Source: Polynucleobacter sp. AP-Melu-500A-A1
GTDB taxonomy: Bacteria; Pseudomonadota; Gammaproteobacteria; Burkholderiales; Burkholderiaceae
Assembly: GCF_018882125.1 (NCBI RefSeq)
Contig: NZ_JACVOZ010000001.1
Span: forward strand, 496,001-560,000
Length of the DNA stretch: 64,000 nucleotides
Reading direction: 5' to 3'
The notes under the pieces were generated by a model. It saw nothing but the letters and a program-made list of their open reading frames with translations. It had not been told where the DNA came from and did no database searches. The first letter of the stretch is position 1, and every line of letters begins with the position of its first letter. Positions 56,971 to 64,000 of the stretch are shown here, in pieces. Made by a program: the position numbers and the translations under genes.

Positions 56971-59106
56971 TTATCTAAATATGGCAGTTCTAATGCCAAT
57001 ACCGAGTTTTCGATGATCGGGTCGATCTTCAATGAGGTCAACTGGTCTTGCTAGATTATGCATTTCAAATTCAATGGATAGATATCTAGATTTTTTCATC
57101 TCTGGGGTAAAAATAATGTCTAGCTCATTGTCGTAAACATGAGTTAAGAATAGTTTTTTGTAAAAGACCCCATTTACCTTGACATCAATTTCCTGAACCA
57201 AGTGCTTACCTTTTACAACAAAGGTATCAAATTGCAGATTGAGTGATTTGGGTGAAAGTTGTGGCCAAGTAAAGTTAAGAGTTGCATTTTTGCTATCTGA
57301 CCAAGTACCCCAATCTTCAGACCAAGACCAGCCACTCCGAAAGTAATAACTTCTATTGGGTGATGAGTTAGCAAAAGAAATCACTTCGCCGAGTTTTGAA
57401 GCATAGCGGTCCCGACTCAGTATTAGTTTTGGGTCTATTGGAGGGCAATTGCTACAGTCATTCCATTTGGGAGCGATTACATTAAAAGTATCTATTTTGG
57501 CTATCGCTGTATTGTCAGAGGCTGTTGCTAAGGCAGCAATGACAAAGCGGTTTTCTACTACATATAGCGTGCCTTGATCAAAGGCGCCAGTATCAATCTG
57601 CTGATTTAATTTGGCGTTGCTCGCTTCTTGCTTGGCGAGATCAACCCGCGCCATATGAGCGGCATTCGTTCTCATATGATGGGTCACTGCATAGATGGAG
57701 AAATTTTCCCAATTAGGGGGCCTATTTACTGAAGGAACTATCGTCAGGTCGCTGTAATACTTTCCTGCAGAATTCCAAAACGAATTGCTAAGATTATGAG
57801 TGTGCTCTTCAGCAGAATGGCGAGTAGCCAATTGCTTACGATTTTCCAACCAACCTTTACTGGTATCACTGGCCTGTAAAATAAAACAAACGGTAATAAT
57901 TCCCAGGGCCACTTTGTGAGAAAACGTTCTCACTATTGCCACAAAGAACGTAATGATTAAAAGGTAATGAATGGGCCAAAATATTCTTGCAGAAGATCGA
58001 AGGGTATCTGCCACCTTCAATAGCCAGGCAGGTAAGGGGTAAGTAAAACTAAAGTCACCTAACCCAACTCGATTGCTGATGGCAAAAAACGTCAAGAAAA
58101 TGATGAGCACGCCAAGAAAGCGATGATTTCTGAAAAATGCTTTAAGTGCAGGCATATTTCCGGCTGAGGTTTTGAATAATGCAATGAGAGCAAATAGCCC
58201 GGCAATAATCGCTCCTAGCCCAAGGTATGCAAATCCCTCTCCCCATGAGGACGGATTTGTTCTGCTTTCAAGTATGTATGACCAACCTTGAGAATCAATT
58301 AGCCCCAGGACATTCATTCCATAAAAACCATAACCTCGCTCACTGTTGAGAGAGGCGGAGATTGCAAAATATCCCGCTTGCCATGCAAGTAGTAAGGTAA
58401 TGATTAATGCTAGAAGAATTTCCTTTAAGGCATTTTTAGCGCTGATATCACGCTGAATAAAGTGGTGATTAGCCAAATCAGCTAGCCATAGCAAACTGAC
58501 GATGGCAAAGAGATAAAAATGGGTCATGACCGCTGTAGACAGCAATAACACCCAAAGAAGAGTGCGTTTATTTTGAGTGGGTCTGAGAATTAAATAGAGT
58601 GCCCAAAGAACAAGAAATTGACCCACAAGAGCAGAATGACCACCAGCAGGTGTATTGATGCGCCAAAGCATTGGTGGAAAGAAAACAAATAAACCGCATC
58701 CTAGAAGTTTGAGCATCTTGCTATTGGAGTAAAGCCCCAATATCTTCCATGCAAGCCAAGCTTGTAATAGAAAGCTAGCAAAGATCCAGATACCAAAGTA
58801 GTGAAAGCGATCTGGCAATAAAGGGCCGATAGCTTTAAGGGGGATAGCTAGCAGCGGGATTGAATCGGAGTAGACAATTGAGCTACTCAAGTCTTGGCCA
58901 AAGAGCGGACTTAAGCCTACTGGGAAAGTCCATGGCCCATTACGAAAAAAAAGCCAACCTAGATAATGCTGGGTAGGATCCAGACGACCCAATATCCAGT
59001 CAGCATTATTGGGATTTAGCGGGGCAAATCCAACCACCATAAAAAAAGCAGCAGCCCCAAGTAATAAGGCGTACAAAAATGAGCAATCTCTTTTTTGTAA
59101 ATTCAT
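56971..59106 (-). CDS. Large polytopic DUF6311-like protein, paralog D
   Basis: 711 residues, on the opposite strand to A-C. Motifs are RLDPTQHYLGW (D43), YSDSIPLL (D81), NTPAGGHSALVGQFLVL, RSSARIFWPIHY, SDTSKGW, WNDCSNCP (C551/C554) and the C-terminal SWSWSEDWGTWSD...PDHRKLGIGI module. The C-terminal part differs most from the others. It lies in a minus-strand run with the GT4 and Rmd-like genes (34-nt gap), so its expression may follow those genes rather than A-C. Confidence 0.75.
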   Translation of the reverse strand: MNLQKRDCSFLYALLLGAAAFFMVVGFAPLNPNNADWILGRLDPTQHYLGWLFFRNGPWTFPVGLSPLFGQDLSSSIVYSDSIPLLAIPLKAIGPLLPDRFHYFGIWIFASFLLQAWLAWKILGLYSNSKMLKLLGCGLFVFFPPMLWRINTPAGGHSALVGQFLVLWALYLILRPTQNKRTLLWVLLLSTAVMTHFYLFAIVSLLWLADLANHHFIQRDISAKNALKEILLALIITLLLAWQAGYFAISASLNSERGYGFYGMNVLGLIDSQGWSYILESRTNPSSWGEGFAYLGLGAIIAGLFALIALFKTSAGNMPALKAFFRNHRFLGVLIIFLTFFAISNRVGLGDFSFTYPLPAWLLKVADTLRSSARIFWPIHYLLIITFFVAIVRTFSHKVALGIITVCFILQASDTSKGWLENRKQLATRHSAEEHTHNLSNSFWNSAGKYYSDLTIVPSVNRPPNWENFSIYAVTHHMRTNAAHMARVDLAKQEASNAKLNQQIDTGAFDQGTLYVVENRFVIAALATASDNTAIAKIDTFNVIAPKWNDCSNCPPIDPKLILSRDRYASKLGEVISFANSSPNRSYYFRSGWSWSEDWGTWSDSKNATLNFTWPQLSPKSLNLQFDTFVVKGKHLVQEIDVKVNGVFYKKLFLTHVYDNELDIIFTPEMKKSRYLSIEFEMHNLARPVDLIEDRPDHRKLGIGIRTAIFR

Positions 59107-59140
59107 AACAGTAATTTAATCAATAAATCAATTTGGGGTA

Positions 59141-60253
59141 TCAAACCATCGCTTGATAGGTAGAGACTGTTTTTTGAGCGTTCGCTTCCCAAGAAAAGAG
59201 TTGAGAGCGTTCTAGTCCTGCAGCTTTCAATTGTTCAGCCAAATCAGAGTCCTGAATGAGAGCTTCAAGCGCCGCAGTAATCTCTTGGGAGTTTTGTGGA
59301 TCAACGACAATGGCTGCGTTTCCAGCAACCTCTGGCATAGAAGTGCAATTGGAGGTAATCACTGGTAATTCGGAGGCAAAGGCCTCAGTAATGGGCAGGC
59401 CAAAACCCTCATACAGACTCACAAAGGTGAGGGCCATAGCACTTTGTAATAAGCAATACTTTTGATCTTCTGAAATGTAATTAAGCCATTTAGCTCGACC
59501 TTCAGCTACGGCCTGATTAATTGCATCTAAGATCTTGCCATCATCCCAAGCAAGTTTTCCAGCGATAACCAAAGGGTAGTCACGGGCTAGCGAGCCGGGA
59601 AGTTTGGCATGTGCCTCTAATAGGCGAACTAAGTTCTTGCGGGGCTGAATGGAGCCCAGAAACAAAAAGAATGGTCTTGTAATGCCAAGAGCATTTAATG
59701 TTGCTTGTTTGTCTGCATCGGAAACTTTTTGAAAGTAGCGCTTATCTATCCCCAGTGGAATTACTTCAATTTGATTTTCGGAAAATCCAAGATGCTTGGT
59801 AATTTCTGTTTTAGAAAATTCAGAAATCGTAATAATGCGATCGGCACGCTGGGTGAGTTTTTTCCAAAGAAATGACTTGAAGTAACGCGATTGGGATTTC
59901 AGAAATTGTGGATGACTTAAGGGAATGACATCCATAACCGTTGCAAGTAAAGGCTTATTTGTAATCGGTATAAATTGGTCAGTTGAATGTATTAGATCCG
60001 CGCCCTTGAAAAATGCTTCTGGACGTATATGGCTTAGCTCACCTAGGGCATGACTTGAGTAGCTCGGCAACAGAGTAGCACCACAGTTACTTTGTTCTTG
60101 CCCAAAAGAATAAGGAGCAATCGTTGGGGCAGAAGGGGTTTGTTGGTATTGCTTCAAAAGCGCTTGGCAGTATTGGCCTATACCATCAATTCCATCTTGC
60201 TTTGGGTTATTTAAACCTCGATCAAGGAGGGTGGCTCCAAATGCAACTTTCAC
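59141..60253 (-). CDS. Family 4 glycosyltransferase
   Basis: A GT-B retaining glycosyltransferase of 370 residues. The N-terminal domain has GIDGIGQYCQALL and DVIPLSHPQF; the donor domain has FLFLGSIQPRKNLVRLLEA and the E-x7-E pattern in SLYEGFGLPITEAFASELP followed by TSMPEVAGNAA. It resembles mannosyl/rhamnosyl-transferases of O-chain loci. It follows the Rmd-like gene by 9 nt, so a D-rhamnosyl or mannosyl transfer is a reasonable inference, not a demonstration. Confidence 0.88.
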   Translation of the reverse strand: MKVAFGATLLDRGLNNPKQDGIDGIGQYCQALLKQYQQTPSAPTIAPYSFGQEQSNCGATLLPSYSSHALGELSHIRPEAFFKGADLIHSTDQFIPITNKPLLATVMDVIPLSHPQFLKSQSRYFKSFLWKKLTQRADRIITISEFSKTEITKHLGFSENQIEVIPLGIDKRYFQKVSDADKQATLNALGITRPFFLFLGSIQPRKNLVRLLEAHAKLPGSLARDYPLVIAGKLAWDDGKILDAINQAVAEGRAKWLNYISEDQKYCLLQSAMALTFVSLYEGFGLPITEAFASELPVITSNCTSMPEVAGNAAIVVDPQNSQEITAALEALIQDSDLAEQLKAAGLERSQLFSWEANAQKTVSTYQAMV

Positions 60254-60262
60254 ACAGAAGCC

Positions 60263-61174
60263 TTAGGCGGAAGAGCTCGAAGAAGCATCAAGCATTTGTT
60301 TAAATGTATTTTCTAATGCAGGTATTTGCAGTGATAATCCATTGCCAGCAAGCAACTGCTTTAGCTTTTCTGGGCTACCAACCATGCGATGCACTTCACT
60401 AGCGCGTACAAAGTCCGGATTGACGCGAATTTCAATGGCGTGACCCGTTATCTTTTTAAGGGTATCTACGACAAACTGCAATGAGCGAGCTTGTCCAGAG
60501 CAGACGTTGTAGATTTCATTTGCTTTACCAAGTTCAAGTAATTTTAGATAAGCATCGCAAATCATATTTACGTCGTTGAATTCGCGTTCGATATTCAGAT
60601 TTCCAAGTTCAATAAAAGATTTGCGCTTGGCAAAATGATCAACCAATTTGGGAATCAGGAAGTTTCCTTTTTGACCAGGACCTGTGTAATTAAATGGCCT
60701 GGCAATCACAATCGGTAAGCGATTGAAAAAAGTTTTAGCCATATCTTCCATGGCGACTTTGCTAATTGCGTAGTGATCAATTGGCGTTAAGGGCTGATCT
60801 TCAACAGACAAATGATTGGGGCTATTGCCATAAACCGTGGCGCTACTAGCTAATAAAATTTTCTTTGGTGCGGTTTGTAATTTTGTGAGGGCTTGTAATA
60901 GATTGCTAGTGCCTAGAGCATGCACTCGATAAAAGGCCTCATGATCCTTAGAGGCAACAAAACTAATTCCAGCAAGATGCGCTACATAGTCAGGGGAGAT
61001 TTGTGCAATTTCTTGGTTTAACGCCTTTTCATCATTTAGGTTGGATTCAAGCGCAATAACCTTGATTCCTTGCTTCTGTGCCATCTCGGTAATATGAATT
61101 CCCGTAAAACCACGAGCACCTGTTACCAAGAGCGTTGGTGAGGAAGATGGGGTAGTGGAAGCCGAAAACGTCAA
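60263..61174 (-). CDS. NAD-dependent epimerase/reductase, GDP-6-deoxy-D-mannose reductase-like
   Basis: An extended SDR of 303 residues. The dinucleotide motif GARGFTG (19-25), SSAT (110-113) and Y135/K139 are intact. RPFNYTGPGQKGNF, REFNDVNMICDAYLKLL and YNVCSGQARSLQ fit the Rmd group best, which reduces GDP-4-keto-6-deoxymannose to GDP-D-rhamnose. The substrate would be made by Gmd at the other end of the window. Other 4-keto sugar reductases cannot be excluded. It heads a minus-strand set with the GT4 gene and paralog D. Confidence 0.75.
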   Translation of the reverse strand: MTFSASTTPSSSPTLLVTGARGFTGIHITEMAQKQGIKVIALESNLNDEKALNQEIAQISPDYVAHLAGISFVASKDHEAFYRVHALGTSNLLQALTKLQTAPKKILLASSATVYGNSPNHLSVEDQPLTPIDHYAISKVAMEDMAKTFFNRLPIVIARPFNYTGPGQKGNFLIPKLVDHFAKRKSFIELGNLNIEREFNDVNMICDAYLKLLELGKANEIYNVCSGQARSLQFVVDTLKKITGHAIEIRVNPDFVRASEVHRMVGSPEKLKQLLAGNGLSLQIPALENTFKQMLDASSSSSA

Positions 61175-61330
61175 AATGAGAGGGTCTTAATTTGGTCTAA
61201 AGCCAAGAAGCTTAGATAAAGGGTTAATTTCCTTATTTTGCCGTAATTTTTGATATCTACCCCTAAAATAGACTCGCCTAAGCCTAAAAGTACCCGAATC
61301 GCTTGATTTAGTACTCATGAACGCAAAGAT

Positions 61331-63469
61331 ATGTCTTTCACGACCAAAATATTGAAATTAACTACTTACCCTAATTCTGAGAGTGGACGCGTTTACCCGC
61401 TCTCGATCTTATTTTATGTTTTGTTCGCGCTAGCGAGCTTGGCGGTATTGGCCAATAACCTCTATTACCTAGGCCAAGGTAAGGTCCTTGCAACCAGTCT
61501 GTTGTTTTTACTTTCATTTGTACTGGCATTGTCAATGGGGTCACGAGCACTAATAGCGGTGATTTTCCTATTGCCTCTATCGGCTAATCTGCATCATTTT
61601 TTAGAGCTCATAACTCAGGTCCCATTTTTGGCGCTTCCAAATGCTGGTATAGATTTAGTTGCGGGTGCTTTTTTGGGCTTAGGTATTCAAAGATTACTGT
61701 TTAAGAAAAGTAGCTCAGCCCTAGCTAGTGGAGAGCCCCTAGGCTTTCTAAGAAATTTATCTTTGCTATGGCCAGTGAGCCTAGCTTTACTAATCATTAG
61801 TTTTTCAACTGCCATTGCGATTTCTCGCAATTTGTATTTATCAGCAACCCAAACTTCTTTTAAGGGCGTGCTATTTAATTTGATACATTTTCGCCCGATG
61901 GATTGGCGTGCGGATTTTATGCCCATTGGAGATTGGGTTTCCTATACATTGGCAGTCGCATTCATTGCCATGCTGTTTGATTATTTGCAATCACTTCCAG
62001 TAGAAAAACGAAATGCCCAGATCTTTAAGCCACTCGTAGCTGGCCTAGCTGTTTCAGCAGCAGTGGGAATCTTCCAAAGTATCACTGGGTTTGGTCTTGC
62101 TGAATCCCAACTGAGTTTTCGCAAAGATGCCTTAGGCTTTGCTGCGATGGGCTTGCAACCTGATTTACATGCGTTTGCTTCCCATATGCTGCTTGGGGTC
62201 GTAGGCTTATGGGGATATTTTTGGGTCTGTAAATCACGCACTGAGAAATGCTTATTGTCTTTAGTGTTTGTACTGTCTTTCATTGGATTAATTGCTAGTA
62301 AATCGCGCGCTTCATTAATTATTGCCATCATCGCCTTGATAGTGCTGGGGCTAGTCTATTTATATCGCTCTCACAAAAAACGTTTTTATCCAGTGTTGTT
62401 TACCCTGCTGATGCTAGTTGGACTAGGAGTCATTGGCGTTTGGGGAATATATGTTTCGGGAGCGCAGTTGCCGGGCTTGCAGTGGATAAATGAATTGCTA
62501 GCGCAAGTGCGCTCACGTAATCTGACTAGTCTAAGTGATTTAGGCGGCATGATGGGTTCTCGCTTTGAGATTTGGAGCGCTGCTATCAATATGATCTCTA
62601 GCTATCCGCTGATGGGTGTGGGTCAAGGTGAGTTCTATCACTTATCTTCTAATATCAGTTTTAGTAAGTCTGAATTTTTGCGTCTCAATGGTGGAGAAAA
62701 TGCGCACAATTATTTTTTACAAACACTTGCTGAACTGGGCTTGATTGGCATCAGCGTTTTCTTGCTGGCTTTTGTATTCCCCTTCAAAGTAGCACGCACA
62801 CCTTCTTTGCTGTATCCGGCAATCATTGGTTTACTTAGTCTCTTTTTAGGCAATCTATTTGCTCATGCGTTTTTGGTGCGCGAGAATTTACTATTAGCAG
62901 CCTCTTTATTGGCTCTCATGTATTCCCTGGCTTATGCTGGAAACTCTGTTAATGCGGGTCAGGTTGTTGGTGGTCAAACACGTTCAACGCGTTCGAAATG
63001 GCTTGGCGCTGCACTGCTATTGTGTTTCGTAGGATTAGAGTTATTCACTGCTTATGGGCGCCTACCTTTTATTTATGGGGCAGATTGCTTTATCAAAGAA
63101 AAATCCCTGGGTATCGATGGCTGGACTTCAGGTGCTTGGGAAGAAAAATTACTGACTGGCAAGCAAAAGATTGAATTGCAGGTCAATCCTGATCGGCCTG
63201 GGCTAGATCGTCGGCCATTGGTAGCTCAATTTGAACTGCTCTCTTGGGAGGCGGGTAAAGGTAAGGTACCGATTGCAAGAACGACTCAACGCTGGACTAG
63301 TAATGCCCCGGCTACTTTGACACTGGAACTCCCTAAGGAATACGTCAACTCACCAAACCTCATTACTGCACGACTAGAGGTATCAAGTTGTTTTACACCG
63401 CGCGATTTGGGAATCAATACGGATGCAAGACGTTTGGGTGTGAGGCTTGAAAAGGTGTCGTCTTGGTAA
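61331..63469 (+). CDS. O-antigen ligase family protein with C-terminal extension
   Basis: 712 residues, far longer than the usual 400-450. About twelve membrane helices carry the Wzy_C region: SSYPLMGVGQGEFYHLSSN (about residues 418-436), then GGENAHNYFLQTLAELGLIG (about 456-475) with the conserved His. After the last helix (about 570) a soluble extension of some 130 residues ends TPRDLGINTDARRLGVRL. That resembles the terminal motif of the four large paralogs nearby. It probably transfers or polymerises undecaprenol-linked glycan in the periplasm, with the extension binding glycan or partner proteins. Confidence 0.82.
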   Translation: MSFTTKILKLTTYPNSESGRVYPLSILFYVLFALASLAVLANNLYYLGQGKVLATSLLFLLSFVLALSMGSRALIAVIFLLPLSANLHHFLELITQVPFLALPNAGIDLVAGAFLGLGIQRLLFKKSSSALASGEPLGFLRNLSLLWPVSLALLIISFSTAIAISRNLYLSATQTSFKGVLFNLIHFRPMDWRADFMPIGDWVSYTLAVAFIAMLFDYLQSLPVEKRNAQIFKPLVAGLAVSAAVGIFQSITGFGLAESQLSFRKDALGFAAMGLQPDLHAFASHMLLGVVGLWGYFWVCKSRTEKCLLSLVFVLSFIGLIASKSRASLIIAIIALIVLGLVYLYRSHKKRFYPVLFTLLMLVGLGVIGVWGIYVSGAQLPGLQWINELLAQVRSRNLTSLSDLGGMMGSRFEIWSAAINMISSYPLMGVGQGEFYHLSSNISFSKSEFLRLNGGENAHNYFLQTLAELGLIGISVFLLAFVFPFKVARTPSLLYPAIIGLLSLFLGNLFAHAFLVRENLLLAASLLALMYSLAYAGNSVNAGQVVGGQTRSTRSKWLGAALLLCFVGLELFTAYGRLPFIYGADCFIKEKSLGIDGWTSGAWEEKLLTGKQKIELQVNPDRPGLDRRPLVAQFELLSWEAGKGKVPIARTTQRWTSNAPATLTLELPKEYVNSPNLITARLEVSSCFTPRDLGINTDARRLGVRLEKVSSW

Positions 63470-63519
63470 AAACTAGTCTACAAGCAGTGACAGCTCATTA
63501 GCCATCACTTCCCTGCTGA

Positions 63520-64000
63520 TTAGTCTTTTTGAATAATGAGCCACTTGGGTGTCTTAAAACGCACGATGGACCAATAGAGCCAGATGTAGGTCAACGCAAA
63601 GAGCGCGCTACAGATTTTCAGTGCAATGTGGTTATTCCAAAAAATCACTGCAGGAATCACTGCCGCACTTGATAGCAACCAAAGATAGGGTGCAGTGATC
63701 GCATTTCGTTGGGTTAGTAGCGCTCCCTCAGAGCTCCCAATAGCCCAGCGTACTGCGCGGCGATAAATAATCTGATGTAAATGGGCGGCGTCCGGTAAGC
63801 CCGGGCTAACACGCTTTAACGCAATACGTCGGTAAATCGTAAACAGCGTCTCAAAGATGGGATAAAAGCACAGCAAGAGCGGGAACCATTTAGATACGCT
63901 GGGGTTGCGCAGTACCAATAACAGGGAAAGTTCTGCAATCCAAAAGCCAACTAAGTAGGCGCCGCCATCTCCCAGAAAAATCAGCCCTTTAGGGTAATTC
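63520..64000 (-). CDS. WecA/MraY-type glycosyl-1-phosphate transferase, 5' part missing
   Basis: The C-terminal 159 residues of a gene whose start lies beyond the window edge. The visible part begins NYPKGLIFLGDGGAYLVGFW, which carries the family's GDGGA Asp motif and helix. Next are FETLFTIYRRIALKR, DAAHLHQIIYRRAV (the HLH-type histidine motif) and two final membrane helices. The HLHQIIYRR pattern places it near WbpL/WecA-type enzymes that start O-antigen chains on undecaprenyl phosphate, rather than MraY. It would be a second chain initiator besides the WcaJ-type gene. Confidence 0.85.
   Translation of the reverse strand, partial: NYPKGLIFLGDGGAYLVGFWIAELSLLLVLRNPSVSKWFPLLLCFYPIFETLFTIYRRIALKRVSPGLPDAAHLHQIIYRRAVRWAIGSSEGALLTQRNAITAPYLWLLSSAAVIPAVIFWNNHIALKICSALFALTYIWLYWSIVRFKTPKWLIIQKD

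Overview
The window looks like the chromosome of a free-living freshwater betaproteobacterium, most probably Polynucleobacter or a close Burkholderiaceae relative. This is inferred from protein sequences, moderate base composition and gene order (ribBA-ribH-nusB, cpoB-pal-tolBARQ, adk-kdsB-lpxK-exbD-exbB / xseA). No rRNA, tRNA, CRISPR array, transposase or phage gene was recognised. Coding density is very high; the only gene-free stretch above 300 bases is 40134-40447.

Region 1 (about 1-20,000) is a surface-polysaccharide locus. It encodes GDP-L-fucose synthesis (gmd, fcl), dTDP-L-rhamnose synthesis (rfbBDAC), UDP-galactose (galE) and a UDP-xylose synthase-type enzyme. It also has a WcaJ-type initiating transferase, an O-antigen ligase/polymerase-type protein, and several glycosyltransferases. 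Two of these are fucosyltransferases of different families (GT11 and GT10). A heptosyltransferase I (waaC), a TolC-type porin, uppP and a DUF2721 protein follow.

Region 2 (20,000-48,000) is mainly housekeeping: trmB, gabD, nusB, riboflavin synthesis (ribBX, ribH, ribD, ribE), queC, the Tol-Pal system, glyA, nrdR, adk, kdsB, a Trm112-like protein, lpxK, exbBD, xseA, murB, yajQ, xerD, plsY, a MAPEG protein, folE and a HiPIP. Two accessory pieces lie inside it. One is a four-gene minor-pilin operon with an apparent frameshift and missing prepilin leaders, placed between the two riboflavin gene groups. The other is a HigA antitoxin gene preceded by a HigB toxin remnant with no start codon.

Region 3 (48,000-64,000) is a second envelope-glycan locus. 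It is dominated by four paralogous 711-724-residue polytopic proteins (GT-C-like, resembling DUF6311), interleaved with an acyltransferase and flanked by a GT87-like protein. Next come a GT4 glycosyltransferase, a GDP-4-keto-6-deoxymannose reductase (Rmd-like), a 712-residue ligase with an added C-terminal domain, and the end of a WecA/MraY-type initiating transferase that runs off the window. The four paralogs and the ligase share a similar C-terminal motif, suggesting a common periplasmic module. This locus is the best candidate for an undescribed system: periplasmic glycan decoration by an expanded, internally diversified transferase family.

Together the two polysaccharide loci could supply L-fucose, D-rhamnose, L-rhamnose, galactose and possibly xylose, with two chain initiators and two ligase/polymerase-type proteins. 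That suggests at least two distinct surface glycans.
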